A stretch of 64,000 nucleotides of DNA. Source: Nocardia crassostreae (GTDB lineage: Bacteria; Actinomycetota; Actinomycetes; Mycobacteriales; Mycobacteriaceae). The stretch covers positions 62,001 to 126,000 of the forward strand of contig NZ_BDCH01000013.1 in the NCBI RefSeq assembly GCF_001613405.1. The letters are read 5' to 3'. Each line of letters starts with the position of its first letter. Position 1 is the first letter of the stretch. The notes below the pieces were generated by a model. The model was given only the letters and a program-made list of their open reading frames with translations, was not told where the DNA came from and did not search any database. Both the position numbers and the translations under genes were made by a program. Shown here in pieces: positions 24,390-33,907 of this stretch.

Positions 24390-27083
24390 GTGACGTCTCG
24401 GTCGCTTACTGGCGAACTGGCGGCATTCGCCGCCGAATTGAAATTCGAGCTGGATCCGTTCCAGCGGCAGTCGTGTGAAGCCCTCGAAGGCGGGCACAGT
24501 GTGCTCGTCTGCGCGCCCACCGGCGCGGGTAAAACCGTGGTGGGCGAATTCGCGGTACACCTGGCGCTGGCCTCGGGCGGCAAATGCTTCTACACCACGC
24601 CCATCAAGGCGTTGTCGAACCAGAAGTTCGCCGATCTCACCGCGCGCTACGGGCGCGAGACCGTCGGTTTGCTGACCGGCGATCAGTCCATCAATCCCGA
24701 TGCCTCCGTCGTGGTCATGACCACCGAGGTGCTGCGCAATATGCTCTACGCGGGTTCGGATGCGCTGCACGGGCTTTCGTACGTGGTCATGGACGAGGTG
24801 CACTATCTGGCCGACCGCTTCCGCGGCGCGGTGTGGGAAGAGGTCATCCTGCACCTGCCGCCCGAGGTGCGCCTGGTCAGCCTGTCGGCCACGGTCAGCG
24901 ATGCCGAGGAGTTCGGCGCCTGGATGGAGACGGTGCGCGGCGATACCGCCGTCATCGTGGACGAGACCAGGCCGGTGCCGCTGTGGCAGCACGTCATGGT
25001 GGGCAAGCGGCTGTTCGACCTGTTCGATCCCAAGTCCAGCGATGCCAAGGTGGTGGTCGACGAGGATATGGTGCGCTATATCAAGCACCGGGAAGCCGTT
25101 GACCGGATGGACAATTGGGGTGTGCCCGGCCGCCGGGGCGGCAGCGGGCCGCGCCGGTCGTTCCGGCCCATGCCGCGGCCGGAGGTGATCGCCCGGCTCG
25201 ATCAGGAAGGGCTGCTGCCCGCCATCACCTTCATCTTCTCCCGCGCGGGATGCGATGGGGCCCTTGCCCAGTGCGTGCGCTCGCGGCTGGATCTCTCGCG
25301 CGAGGAGGATCGCGACGAGATCGACGCCATTATCGAGAAGCACACCGGGGATCTGCCCCGCAGCGATCTGGAAGTGCTCGGCTACTGGGAGTGGCGCGAG
25401 GCGCTGCACCGCGGTTTCGCCGCGCACCACGCTGGCATGCTGCCCGCCTTCCGGCACACCGTCGAGGAACTGTTCGTGCGCGGTATGGTGCGCGCGGTAT
25501 TCGCCACGGAGACAATGGCATTGGGCATCAATATGCCCGCCCGCACGGTGGTGCTGGAACGCCTGGTGAAGTTCAACGGCGAGAGCCACGCCGAGCTCAC
25601 GCCGGGGGAGTACACCCAGCTCACCGGGCGGGCGGGGCGGCGCGGCATCGATGTCGAGGGCCATGCGGTGGTCATGTGGCATCCCGAGGTCGACACCAGC
25701 GCGGTGGCCGGTCTGGCCTCCACCCGCACCTATCCGCTGCGCAGTTCCTTCCGGCCCGGCTACAACATGTCCATCAACCTCATCGACCGGATGGGCGCGG
25801 TGGAATCGCGGGCGCTGCTGGAACGCTCCTTCGCCCAGTTCCAGGCCGACCGCTCGGTCGTGGGCCTGGTGCGCGGCATCGAACGCAACGACGCCCAGCT
25901 GCGCAAGCTGCGCACCCAGCTCAGCGAGGATTTCCTGGAGTATTTCGAACTGCGCGAACGCATTCGGGAACGGGAACGGCACCTGGAACGGCAGGGCCGC
26001 ACCGATCGCCGCCAGGCCGCCGTCGCCGCCCTGGGCGCGCTGCGGCGCGGCGATGTGGTGGCGATTCCGACGGGCCGCCGCCAGGGACTGGCCGTCATCC
26101 TGGAACCCGATCAGACGCCGGGGGATCCGCGTCCGCTGGTGCTCACCGAGGACAAATGGGCGGGCCGTATCCATTCCGCGGACTTCCCGACGCCCGCGGA
26201 ATCGCTGGGACGGCTGCGCCTGCCGCGACACGTGGATCACCGCACCGCGCGGGTGCGCCGCGATCTGGCCTCCGCGCTGCGCAGCACCGGTATCGTCGCG
26301 CCCGGTCGCGGGCGTCGCGGATCCAAGTCCAAGGCCGCCGACGATCGCGAACTGCAGACGCTGCGCCGCGCGCTGCGCAACCATCCGGCGCATACCCGCC
26401 CGGATCGGGAACAGTTGGCGCGCATCGGCGAACGCTACAACCGCATCGCCCGCGAAACCGAGTCCATGCGCCAGCAGGTCGCCGCGACCACCAACTCCCT
26501 CGCCCGCACCTTCGACCGCATTCTCGCGCTGCTGGCCGAACGCGGCTATGTGGACGGCGGCGAGGTGACCGCCGACGGGCGGCGGCTCGCGCGCATCTAC
26601 GCCGAGGCCGATCTGGTGGTGGCCGAGAGCTTGCGCCAGGGCCTGTGGCGCGGTCTGGGACCGGCCGAACTCGCGGCAGTGGTGTCCATCCTGGTGTACG
26701 AATCGCGCCAGGAGGGCGGATATCTCGGGGCTTCCGGACCGACCGCCCCGATTCGCCGCGCGGTGGATTCCACCATCGGGGTCTGGTCGCAATTGCGCGC
26801 CGACGAATCCCGGCATCGGCTCCAGCCCACCCGCGAACCCGACCTCGGATTCGTCACCGGTGTTTACACCTGGGCCCGCGACGACGATCTGGCAGATGCT
26901 CTGCTCGCCAGCGGCGACCGCGGAAACCCGCTGTCGGCGGGCGATTTCGTGCGCTGGTGCCGTCAGGTCATCGATCTGCTCGATCAGATCCACGGCACCG
27001 CCGACGATGTGGAAGTGGCCGCCACCGCGGCCAAGGCCGTGCGCGCCATCCGGCGGGGTGTCGTCGCGGTGGACGCCGCGTAG
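24390..27083 (+). CDS. helY: Ski2/Mtr4-like DEAD/DEAH-box helicase HelY
   Basis: 897 residues, ATP-dependent RNA helicase of the Ski2 type. Motifs: Q-like FELDPFQRQSCEAL, Walker A APTGAGKT (about 43-50), Ia TTPIKALSNQK, II DEVH (about 135-138), III SLSATVSD, and the helicase C domain with FIFSRAGCDGA, the motif IV-VI segment TETMALGINMPARTVVLERL and QLTGRAGRRGID. The C-terminal 450 residues include the arch-like region and DSHCT domain (LAELAAVVSILVYESRQ type). It follows tatC closely with a GTG start, as in mycobacteria. RNA turnover is the likely role. Confidence 0.96.
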   Translation: MTSRSLTGELAAFAAELKFELDPFQRQSCEALEGGHSVLVCAPTGAGKTVVGEFAVHLALASGGKCFYTTPIKALSNQKFADLTARYGRETVGLLTGDQSINPDASVVVMTTEVLRNMLYAGSDALHGLSYVVMDEVHYLADRFRGAVWEEVILHLPPEVRLVSLSATVSDAEEFGAWMETVRGDTAVIVDETRPVPLWQHVMVGKRLFDLFDPKSSDAKVVVDEDMVRYIKHREAVDRMDNWGVPGRRGGSGPRRSFRPMPRPEVIARLDQEGLLPAITFIFSRAGCDGALAQCVRSRLDLSREEDRDEIDAIIEKHTGDLPRSDLEVLGYWEWREALHRGFAAHHAGMLPAFRHTVEELFVRGMVRAVFATETMALGINMPARTVVLERLVKFNGESHAELTPGEYTQLTGRAGRRGIDVEGHAVVMWHPEVDTSAVAGLASTRTYPLRSSFRPGYNMSINLIDRMGAVESRALLERSFAQFQADRSVVGLVRGIERNDAQLRKLRTQLSEDFLEYFELRERIRERERHLERQGRTDRRQAAVAALGALRRGDVVAIPTGRRQGLAVILEPDQTPGDPRPLVLTEDKWAGRIHSADFPTPAESLGRLRLPRHVDHRTARVRRDLASALRSTGIVAPGRGRRGSKSKAADDRELQTLRRALRNHPAHTRPDREQLARIGERYNRIARETESMRQQVAATTNSLARTFDRILALLAERGYVDGGEVTADGRRLARIYAEADLVVAESLRQGLWRGLGPAELAAVVSILVYESRQEGGYLGASGPTAPIRRAVDSTIGVWSQLRADESRHRLQPTREPDLGFVTGVYTWARDDDLADALLASGDRGNPLSAGDFVRWCRQVIDLLDQIHGTADDVEVAATAAKAVRAIRRGVVAVDAA

Positions 27084-27197
27084 CGAAAGGGACTGTGATT
27101 TGATTCTTTGAGACGTACCGACCGAGGTGGGTTCACGAGCGTGTTCCCGCTCGGGGGGCTAGCGTGTGTACATCGGATTGCGAGTGGAGGCAAGCAA

Positions 27198-27971
27198 ATG
27201 AGCGGCCCGTACGGACCGAACGACGCCCCAGGCACTGGGGAGGGACGCAACGATCCGACGCAGCAGTGGGGGAGCGGACAGCAGCCCGCGCCCGGCGGCG
27301 CCGGACCGACGCAGCAATGGGGAGGGCAGCAGCCGGCGCAGCCGACCACGCACTGGGGTGATCAGCAGCAGCCGCAGCAGCCTCCGGCCCAGCCGTGGGG
27401 GCAGAGCCAGCCACAGCAGCCGCAACAGCAGTGGGGCGGCAGCCAGCCGCAGTGGCCGCAGCAGCCGCAGCCGGGCCAGCCGGGTCAGCCCGGTCAGCCC
27501 GGTCAGCCCGGTCAGCCGGACTGGGGTCAGAGCCAGCCGCAGCAGCCGCAACAGCAGTGGGGTCAGAGTCAGCCGCAGTGGCCGCAGCAGCCCGGTCAGC
27601 AGGACTGGAGCCAGCAGCAGATGCCCGGCCAGCAGCCGTGGCAGCCGCAGCAGCCGCCCAAGAAGAAGACCGGTCTCTACATCGGCCTGGCCGTCGCCGC
27701 GGTGCTCATCGTGGCCGCCGTGGTCGGTGGCGTGCTGGCGTTGACCGCCAAGGATCAGCTGGACAACAAGGCCGTGGCCACCGGTGTGCAGAAGGTGCTC
27801 AAGGATTCCTACGGCATCGAGGATGTCCAGGATGTGAGCTGCCCGTCCGGCCAGAAGGTCGAGGTGGACAAGACCTTCGAATGCTCGCTCAAGGTCGGCG
27901 GCGAGGCCAAGAAGGTGACCATCAAGATCACCAAGGATGACGGCACCTACGAGGTCGGTCGTCCCAGCTAG
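27198..27971 (+). CDS. DUF4333 membrane protein with Gln/Pro-rich cytosolic arm
   Basis: 257 residues. Residues 1-155 are a low-complexity Q/P/G/W-rich region (units like QSQPQQPQQQWG and repeated GQP). One membrane helix lies at about 158-182 (GLYIGLAVAAVLIVAAVVGG), after a KKK stop-transfer. The extracellular C-terminal domain of about 75 residues (VQDVSCPSGQKVEVDKTFEC) has the paired cysteines of DUF4333. It is in the position of Rv2091c in M. tuberculosis. Possibly an envelope-associated protein with its disordered arm inside the cell; function unknown. The ATG is preceded by GTGGAGG. Confidence 0.87.
   Translation: MSGPYGPNDAPGTGEGRNDPTQQWGSGQQPAPGGAGPTQQWGGQQPAQPTTHWGDQQQPQQPPAQPWGQSQPQQPQQQWGGSQPQWPQQPQPGQPGQPGQPGQPGQPDWGQSQPQQPQQQWGQSQPQWPQQPGQQDWSQQQMPGQQPWQPQQPPKKKTGLYIGLAVAAVLIVAAVVGGVLALTAKDQLDNKAVATGVQKVLKDSYGIEDVQDVSCPSGQKVEVDKTFECSLKVGGEAKKVTIKITKDDGTYEVGRPS
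27240..27660 (+). repeat. Low-complexity Gln/Pro/Gly coding repeats
   Basis: Tandem cagccgcag-type codon repeats encode the Q/P-rich arm, including two near-identical copies of a unit encoding QSQPQQPQQQWG and GQSQPQWPQQP, and a run of about five 9-base units (gggtcagcc-type) encoding GQP. Confidence 0.85.
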
Positions 27972-27992
27972 TCTCGAACGACTCTCCGGAGG

Positions 27993-28024
27993 GCCCGGCG
28001 GTGATCATGCGATCACGGCCGGGC
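27993..28024 (+). terminator. Hairpin terminator after the DUF4333 gene
   Basis: GCCCGGC-G-GTGATC, loop ATGC, GATCAC-G-GCCGGGC followed by TCTTCC; two stem blocks with one symmetrical mismatch, 22 bases after the stop. Confidence 0.75.
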
Positions 28025-28108
28025 TCTTCCGCATTGGAGCGACCGTGTGCTTCGGTGCGGGAAGTAGAGTGGCCATACATCTGAAGTCGATCTAGTTGGG
28101 GGGTGGCG

Positions 28109-28501
28109 ATGAATATCGCTGCGCGCACAACGGGATGGGGCGTGACCGCGGTCGCGGCACTGGCCGCGGCCTTTGCGCCCGCGACGGCCCACGCCGGTTC
28201 CGAGCCGGTGGTGGACGATTGCACGACCTATCCGGCCCAATCCGTGGTGCGGCCCGCGAATCTCATGCTGGCCTGCGGGGACGGCGGATTGTGGGTCAAG
28301 GACATCGCGTGGACCTCCTGGGGTCCCGAGACCGCCGAGGGCGAGGGCACCCAGTACCGGCGGATATGCGTGCCCAATTGCGCCAGCGGCGGTGTGAGCA
28401 CCGCGCCGACGCACATCACGCTGCGGAATCCGGTGGCGGACAAGTTCACCCAGGCCGAGATATCCGATCTGAACGGTAAGCCCAAAACCTGGCCCATGTG
28501 A
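28109..28501 (+). CDS. Small secreted protein of unknown function
   Basis: 130 residues. The signal peptide has RTTGWGV, then the hydrophobic TAVAALAAAFAPATAHA with AHA-G as the likely cleavage site near residue 29. The mature part has four cysteines (DDCTTY, LACGDG, RICVPNC) and the segment CGDGGLWVKDIAWTSWGPETA, a pattern seen in many small actinobacterial exported proteins of unknown role. The ATG at 28109 is preferred over the GTG at 28103, with GGGGGGTGG upstream. It converges on the exonuclease gene, 16 bases apart. Confidence 0.82.
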   Translation: MNIAARTTGWGVTAVAALAAAFAPATAHAGSEPVVDDCTTYPAQSVVRPANLMLACGDGGLWVKDIAWTSWGPETAEGEGTQYRRICVPNCASGGVSTAPTHITLRNPVADKFTQAEISDLNGKPKTWPM

Positions 28502-28517
28502 GCCGTTTCCGCGTCGG

Positions 28518-29489
28518 TCAGCGCTTGGCCATGGCGGTGATCAGGCGCTTGACCGGGCTCTCGGCATTGTAGGCGGCGGCCAGCTCCTGGAGGCCAGCCG
28601 GATCGGCCGGAGTGTGCGGCAGCAGGTCCGGGCCCGACATCTCGACCTCGGCGTCGCGGAGCACCCGGACCACGGGGGCGGCGGCCTTCAGATAGTCGTC
28701 GGCGGCGGTGAGTTTGGCGCGCACGCCCTTGGCCAGATCGGAATCCGGATCGGCGGCCGCGGCGCGCAGGGCCTCCACGGAGCCGAATTTGGAGATGAGC
28801 TGGGCGGCGGATTTGTCGCCGATGCCCGCGACGCCGGGCAGGCCGTCGGAGGCGTCGCCGCGCAGGGTGGCCATATCGGCATAGGCGGGGCCCGCGATAT
28901 CTTGCGGCACACCGTATTTGGCGGACACCTCGGCGGGGCCCCAGAGTTCGGCCTTGGCCAGGCCGCGGCCGACGTAGAAGACGCGCACCGGCGGTACGGG
29001 GGTGTCGCGGACGAGCTGGAGCAGATCGCGGTCGCCGCTGACGACGATGACCTCGCTGTCGCGCTCGCGGGTGGCCAGGGTGCCGAGCACATCGTCGGCT
29101 TCGAGGCCCGCGGCCCCGGCGGTGGCGATGCCCGCGGCCTCGAGGACCTCCATGATCATGTCGACCTGCGGGGTGAGGGTGACGGGCACCTCCTCGGCCT
29201 CGGTATCGGAGGCGTCCCCGGCCGGTTGCTCCTCGGCGACCCGGTGCGCCTTGTAGGACGGAATGAGGTCCACGCGGAACTGTGGCCGCCAATCCAGGTC
29301 CAGGCAGACCACGAGCCGACCGGGGGCGTGCTGTTTGATCAGCGCCGCGACCATATCGGTGAAACCGCGCAGCGCGTTCACCGGCCGCCCGTCCGGGGCG
29401 GTGATCTTCTCCGGGATGGCGTAGAACGCGCGGAACCAGAGGCTGGCTCCGTCGAGCAGCAGCAGTGGTCCGGCGGTCGGGTTGCTCAT
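28518..29489 (-). CDS. 5'-3' exonuclease (FEN/PolI 5'-nuclease family)
   Basis: 323 residues, a stand-alone version of the DNA polymerase I 5'-nuclease domain. Visible: N-terminal [20 protein letters not shown] (first metal-binding Asp), [22 protein letters not shown] (arch region), [13 protein letters not shown] and [14 protein letters not shown] (acidic metal ligands), and the helix-hairpin-helix [20 protein letters not shown]. Likely removes flaps or RNA primers during replication and repair. It corresponds in position to Rv2090 of M. tuberculosis. The start is the ATG at 29489. The next gene is divergent. Confidence 0.93.
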   Translation of the reverse strand: MSNPTAGPLLLLDGASLWFRAFYAIPEKITAPDGRPVNALRGFTDMVAALIKQHAPGRLVVCLDLDWRPQFRVDLIPSYKAHRVAEEQPAGDASDTEAEEVPVTLTPQVDMIMEVLEAAGIATAGAAGLEADDVLGTLATRERDSEVIVVSGDRDLLQLVRDTPVPPVRVFYVGRGLAKAELWGPAEVSAKYGVPQDIAGPAYADMATLRGDASDGLPGVAGIGDKSAAQLISKFGSVEALRAAAADPDSDLAKGVRAKLTAADDYLKAAAPVVRVLRDAEVEMSGPDLLPHTPADPAGLQELAAAYNAESPVKRLITAMAKR

Positions 29490-29688
29490 GGTGTGTGACG
29501 CTACCGGTCCGCGGCGACAAGAGCAGCCATTGCCCCGCGGTCGATGCGGCGAACGCCACACGCCCGCCGGAACATCCTGGGGCGCACTCGGATCGGGGAG
29601 CTGGGCGATCGGGGCCGGTGCGCGGTTTACCGTCGCCCGGCCCGGTTCGCTGGAGCGTGCCGGGTGCGGGGGAGTAGCTTCGGGGACC

Positions 29689-30816
29689 ATGAGCTCTCAT
29701 GACGAGTCACGGTTCGCGGCGGAGGTCTACGGGGCACGGCTGGAGCGCGCGGCGGAACTCGCGCGCCAGGCCCACCTCGATGCCCTGCTCATTACTCCCG
29801 GTCCCGACCTGGTATTTCTGCTCGGATCCCGGGCGCAGTCCTTCGAACGGCTGACCTGCCTGGTGATTCCGGCCAGCGGCGAGACGCCGTCGGTGGTCAT
29901 CCCCAAGATGGAACTGGCCGCGCTGAAGGATTCGGCGGCGGGCGAGCTGGGCTTGCAGATCGTGGACTGGGTGGACGGCGTGGACCCGTACCGGATCGTC
30001 AAGGGCATCCTCAATGCCGGTGCGCGCACCGCGGTCGACGACCACATGCCCGCCCTGCACCTGCTGCCGATCGCCGATCACTTGGGCACGGTGCCGGTTT
30101 CGGCCACGCCTGTGCTGCGGCAACTGCGAATGACCAAGGACCCCAGCGAAATCGACGCCCTGCGCCGCGCGGGTGCGGCCATCGACCGGGTGCACGCCCG
30201 CATGGGTGAATTCCTGCGCCCCGGCCGCACCGAGGCCGAGGTGGCCGCCGATATCACCGCCGCCATTGTCGAAGAGGGCCATACCGCCGCCGCTTTCGTC
30301 ATCGTCGGCAGCGGCCCGCACGGGGCCGACCCGCACCACGAGGTCTCGAACCGCGTCGTCGAAGCCGGTGACGTCGTGGTCATCGACATCGGCGGCCCGG
30401 TCCAGCCCGGCTACTTCTCCGACTCCACCCGCACCTACGTGCTCGGCGAACCCGGCGAGGAGGTGGCCGCCCAATTCACCGAACTCGAACGCGCCCAAGC
30501 CGCTGCGGTCGCCGCGGTCCGACCCGGCGTCACGGCCGAATCCATCGACGCCGCCGCCCGCGAGGTCCTGAAAGCCGCCGGTCTAGCCGACTACTTCGTC
30601 CACCGCACTGGCCACGGCATCGGCATCTCCGTCCACGAGGAGCCCTACATCGTCGCGGGCAACACCCTCGTCCTCGAACCCGGCATGGCCTTCAGCATCG
30701 AGCCCGGCATCTACTTCCCCGGCGAGTGGGGCGCCCGCATCGAGGACATCGTCGTCGTCACCGAAGACGGCTGCGAATCCATGAACAACCGCCCACACGG
30801 GCTGACGAGGCTCTGA
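29689..30816 (+). CDS. pepE: M24-family Xaa-Pro dipeptidase/aminopeptidase
   Basis: 375 residues of the creatinase/M24 metallopeptidase family. The N-terminal creatinase-like domain ([20 protein letters not shown]) precedes the pita-bread domain with the metal ligands: [22 protein letters not shown] (two Asp), [17 protein letters not shown] (His), [19 protein letters not shown] (two Glu). It cleaves Xaa-Pro bonds in peptides, probably in the cytoplasm since no signal is present. The order relative to the exonuclease gene matches Rv2089c (pepE)/Rv2090. The symbol is by synteny and family. Start ATG at 29689. Confidence 0.9.
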   Translation: MSSHDESRFAAEVYGARLERAAELARQAHLDALLITPGPDLVFLLGSRAQSFERLTCLVIPASGETPSVVIPKMELAALKDSAAGELGLQIVDWVDGVDPYRIVKGILNAGARTAVDDHMPALHLLPIADHLGTVPVSATPVLRQLRMTKDPSEIDALRRAGAAIDRVHARMGEFLRPGRTEAEVAADITAAIVEEGHTAAAFVIVGSGPHGADPHHEVSNRVVEAGDVVVIDIGGPVQPGYFSDSTRTYVLGEPGEEVAAQFTELERAQAAAVAAVRPGVTAESIDAAAREVLKAAGLADYFVHRTGHGIGISVHEEPYIVAGNTLVLEPGMAFSIEPGIYFPGEWGARIEDIVVVTEDGCESMNNRPHGLTRL

Positions 30817-30819
30817 CGC

Positions 30820-31341
30820 CTACCCGAAGTGCCAGTCCGTATCCATGCGGAGGAAGTACGGGAACAGCGACGCCTCTTCGTAATCCAGGTGGGCGAGGAG
30901 GCGGTCGCCCAGTTCGGTGAGCGGTTGCCGCAGGGCGGCCACGCTCGCCGGGTCGGCGGAGAGGTTGAGTCCGGCTCGGCGGGTGCGGGAGGCGAGGGCG
31001 GCGATCTGCTGGTGTTCGGTGTGCAGGCGGTCGACGACCTCGCCCAATTCGGCCGGGAAGCGGCGGCGCATGACCGGGAGCACGGCATCGCTCTCGACCA
31101 GGTGGTGGCGGTCCACGGCCAGGCAGTAGTAGTCGCAGTTGACGCGCATCTGCCAGGTGAAGTCGGCGACGGTGAGGCCGTCGATGAGTTCGGGGATGCG
31201 GGTGCGGTCGTCGACCTCCTGGGTGAGCAGGTCGAGGGCTTCCCGGATGGCGACCAGGTCCTGGCGCAGGCCGTGGTGCACGGCTCGGAGCTGCCGGATC
31301 ATGTGCTGCCCGGCAGGGGTTCCGTTCTCGAACAGAGCCAA
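30820..31341 (-). CDS. Hemerythrin HHE-domain protein
   Basis: 173 residues from the TTG at 31341, which has a GGGAGG ribosome site 7 bases upstream; a longer TTG start at 31374 lacks one. The all-helical domain has the spaced histidine/glutamate ligands of cation-binding HHE proteins: VHHGLRQDL, CLAVDRHHLVESDAVLP, LHTEHQQIAALA and HLDYEEASLFPYF. Such proteins bind a di-iron or single-iron site and act in oxygen or redox sensing or iron handling. It is convergent with the M24 peptidase, with only 3 bases between their ends. Confidence 0.85.
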   Translation of the reverse strand: MALFENGTPAGQHMIRQLRAVHHGLRQDLVAIREALDLLTQEVDDRTRIPELIDGLTVADFTWQMRVNCDYYCLAVDRHHLVESDAVLPVMRRRFPAELGEVVDRLHTEHQQIAALASRTRRAGLNLSADPASVAALRQPLTELGDRLLAHLDYEEASLFPYFLRMDTDWHFG

Positions 31342-31430
31342 CCTGCTGCCTCCCGCGCTCGGACGGTGCGCCAACGGCTGCCGTCCACGGTAGAGGCGAA
31401 CCGGCCGGTTCCCGGCGGCGACGCGCGGAA

Positions 31431-31859
31431 CTACGGTTTGAAGGCGCTACTGGAGAGCACGCGATCGACCTGGATGGCGATCACCACGCGGGTGGGGTTG
31501 GTGCGCGGCTGCCGGTAGCGACCGGAATACCGCTCGACCGCCGCCGCGACCGATTCCGGATCGTCGAGCACGGTGGACGGACCCTCGAGGGTGATCCAGC
31601 GCGCCCCGTCGACCTGGCTGACCGCGGCATAGCCGGAGCGGCGCACATTGCGCACCTTCACCGATCCGCCGTCGGCGATGACGCGCACCAGACCGGACTC
31701 GGAATCCCAGGTGAACCCGACCGCCACCACGTGCGGGGTGCCGTTGGCGCGCAGCGTGCTCAGCGTGGCGAGATGGCGCTCGGCGACGAATCCGGCGGCG
31801 GCGGGCGTGAGCTCGGTGCGCGGCGCGTCCTCGAGGGCGGGCACGGTAGTGCTGGTCAT
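31431..31859 (-). CDS. PPOX-class F420-dependent oxidoreductase
   Basis: 142 residues, split beta-barrel flavin/F420-binding protein like Rv1155/Rv2074. Marks: FVAERHLATLSTLRANGTPH, VRVIADGGSVKVRNVRRSG (phosphate-binding lysine and arginine) and GARWITLEGPSTVLDDPESV. The family uses F420H2 or binds heme-breakdown products; Rv2074 is reported as a biliverdin reductase. It is divergent from the SDR gene, with 39 bases between starts; the PPOX-SDR-cobL order matches Rv2074/Rv2073c/Rv2072c. The exact substrate is not assigned. Confidence 0.9.
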   Translation of the reverse strand: MTSTTVPALEDAPRTELTPAAAGFVAERHLATLSTLRANGTPHVVAVGFTWDSESGLVRVIADGGSVKVRNVRRSGYAAVSQVDGARWITLEGPSTVLDDPESVAAAVERYSGRYRQPRTNPTRVVIAIQVDRVLSSSAFKP

Positions 31860-31898
31860 GGTGACGACGCTAGCAAGCGCGATGGCAGACTAGCGCGC

Positions 31899-32660
31899 AT
31901 GGCATTCGGATCTCGGGACGTCGACGCGGGCGTCATCTTGCTATTGGGCGGACGCAGTGAAATCGGATTCGAGGTGGCGCGGCGACTCGAGCCCGGGCGT
32001 GTCGTGGTGCTGGCCGCGCGCCGCAGCGGCGAACTCGGGGAGCAGCGGTCCGCGCTGGAGGCCGCCGGTGCGAGCGCGGTGCACTGTGTGGAATTCGACG
32101 CCGACGATCTGCCCACCCATCAGCCGCTGCTGGAGAAGGTGAGCGTCGAGCACGGGCCGATCGGCGTCGCCGTGCTGGCCTTCGGCATCCTCGGCGATCA
32201 GGCCCGCGCCGAACGCGATCCGGCGCACGCGGTCGCGGTGGTGCACACCGACTATGTGGCCCAGGTGAACGTGCTCACCAGCCTCGCGAATCTGCTGCGC
32301 GCCCAGGGGTCCGGCCAGATCGTGGTCTTCAGCTCGATCGCCGGGGTGCGGGTGCGCCGCGCCAACTACGTCTACGGCTCGGCCAAGGCCGGACTCGACG
32401 GTTTCGCCACCGGCCTGCAGGATGCCCTGCACGGTACCGGGATTCACCTGCTGCTCATTCGCTCCGGCTTCGTCATCGGCCGCATGACCGAAGGCATGGA
32501 TCCGGCTCCGCTGTCGAGTACGCCCGATCAGGTGGCCGATGCGGTCGTGGCCGGTCTGCACCGCCGCGCCGCGAATATCGCGGTGCCGCGCACCCTGCGC
32601 CTGATGTTTCTGGCCATGCGCTTCGTCCCGCAATCGATCTGGCGGCGGATGCCGCGATGA
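31899..32660 (+). CDS. Short-chain dehydrogenase/reductase (Rv2073c-like)
   Basis: 253 residues. Rossmann motif LLLGGRSEIGFEVARRL (a G-x3-x-I-G variant), structural VVFSSIAGVRVRRANYVYGSAKAG with the catalytic Ser and YxxxK pair, and a C-terminal membrane-proximal helix MFLAMRFVPQSIWRRMP, as in DprE2-like SDRs. By neighbours (PPOX upstream, cobL overlapping downstream as ATGA) it is the Rv2073c orthologue; substrate unknown. Start ATG at 31899. Translational coupling to cobL suggests a shared operon but not necessarily a shared pathway. Confidence 0.92.
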   Translation: MAFGSRDVDAGVILLLGGRSEIGFEVARRLEPGRVVVLAARRSGELGEQRSALEAAGASAVHCVEFDADDLPTHQPLLEKVSVEHGPIGVAVLAFGILGDQARAERDPAHAVAVVHTDYVAQVNVLTSLANLLRAQGSGQIVVFSSIAGVRVRRANYVYGSAKAGLDGFATGLQDALHGTGIHLLLIRSGFVIGRMTEGMDPAPLSSTPDQVADAVVAGLHRRAANIAVPRTLRLMFLAMRFVPQSIWRRMPR

Positions 32661-33886
32661 CAGTCCCGGCGTGGGATCCGGACCGGTCGCTCGCGGTGAT
32701 CGGCATCGGCGCCGACGGCTGGGACGGACTCGGCGGGCCGTCGCGCCGGGCGATCACGGACGCCGAGGTGCTCATGGGTTCGGCGCGCCAGCTGGCGCTG
32801 GTTCCGGACTCCGGCGCGCAACGGGTCACCTGGCCCTCGCCGCTGTTGCCAGCGCTCCCGGGACTGCTGGAACGGTATGCGGGACAGCGGATCTGCGTGC
32901 TCGCCAGTGGTGACCCCATGTTCTTCGGCATCGGGGTGACGCTGGCGAAACTGGTCGGGGCGCAGTCGCTGCGGGTGCTGCCGCAACCCTCGTCCGCCTC
33001 CCTGGCGTGCGCCCGGCTGGGCTGGGCGCTGGCGGATACGCCCGTGGTGAGCGCCGTCGGGCGGCGGCCGGAGACGGTTCTGCCCGAATTGGCCGACGGC
33101 CGAAGGGTTCTCCTGCTCTCGTCCGATGAGCACACACCCGCCCGGCTCGCGGAATTGCTGGTGCGCAACGGGTTGGGCGGTTCGACGCTGACCGTGCTGG
33201 AGGAGCTCGGCGGCCCGGGGGAGCGCATCGACAGCGGCGTGGCCCGGGAATGGCTGCGCCAGCCCGGGAATCCGCTCAATATCGTCGCGATCGACTGCGT
33301 AGCCGATCCGGGCGCGCCCCGTCTGACTCGTCTACCCGGGCTGCCCGACGCCGTCTACGGCGGCGACGGCCAGCTCACCAAGTACGAGATCCGCACGCTC
33401 ACCGTGGCCGCTCTCGCCCCCGCACCCGGTGAACTGCTCTGGGATATCGGCGGCGGTTCCGGCACCATCGCCATCGAATGGTGCCGCACCGATCCGGCCT
33501 GCCGCGCAGTGACATTCGAACGCCTCGACGCCCGCCGCGAGCAAATCACCGCCAACGCCGCCACTTTGGGCGTCCCCGTTGTGGATGTCCGCGACGCGGC
33601 CCCCGAGGCGTTCGCCGACCTCCCCGCCCCCGACGCGCTGTTCATCGGCGGCGGTCTCACCCAGGACGGTTTGTTCGCCGCCTGCTGGGAGCGCCTGCGC
33701 CCCGGCGGCCGCCTGGTCGCCAATGACGTGACGGCCGAATCCGAGGCCCTGCTCACCACTCTCGCCGCGGCACACGGTGGTGCACTGCGCCGCTACCAGA
33801 TCTACCGAGCCGAACCGCTCGGCGGCTTCACCACCTGGCGACCCCAGCTTCCGGTCACCCAATGGGTGACCCGAAAGCCGGAGTGA
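32657..33886 (+). CDS. cobL: Precorrin-6Y C5,15-methyltransferase (decarboxylating) CobL
   Basis: 409 residues, two fused domains. Residues 1-200 are the CbiE-type tetrapyrrole methyltransferase ([26 protein letters not shown]). Residues 215-409 are the CbiT-type methyltransferase/decarboxylase ([13 protein letters not shown] motif [22 protein letters not shown]). It adds methyl groups at C5 and C15 of the corrin ring and decarboxylates the acetate side chain in aerobic cobalamin synthesis. It overlaps the SDR stop by ATGA. Other cob genes are not in the window. Confidence 0.97.
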   Translation: MTVPAWDPDRSLAVIGIGADGWDGLGGPSRRAITDAEVLMGSARQLALVPDSGAQRVTWPSPLLPALPGLLERYAGQRICVLASGDPMFFGIGVTLAKLVGAQSLRVLPQPSSASLACARLGWALADTPVVSAVGRRPETVLPELADGRRVLLLSSDEHTPARLAELLVRNGLGGSTLTVLEELGGPGERIDSGVAREWLRQPGNPLNIVAIDCVADPGAPRLTRLPGLPDAVYGGDGQLTKYEIRTLTVAALAPAPGELLWDIGGGSGTIAIEWCRTDPACRAVTFERLDARREQITANAATLGVPVVDVRDAAPEAFADLPAPDALFIGGGLTQDGLFAACWERLRPGGRLVANDVTAESEALLTTLAAAHGGALRRYQIYRAEPLGGFTTWRPQLPVTQWVTRKPE

Positions 33887-33907
33887 CCAGGGCGGTCACG
33901 CGACCGG

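Noticed and set aside
24369..26993. 874-codon open frame on the minus strand opposite helY
   Set aside because: It is the antisense shadow of a GC-rich gene: long, low-complexity His/Gly/Ala-rich translation, no ribosome site and no family motif, while helY on the plus strand has all helicase motifs.
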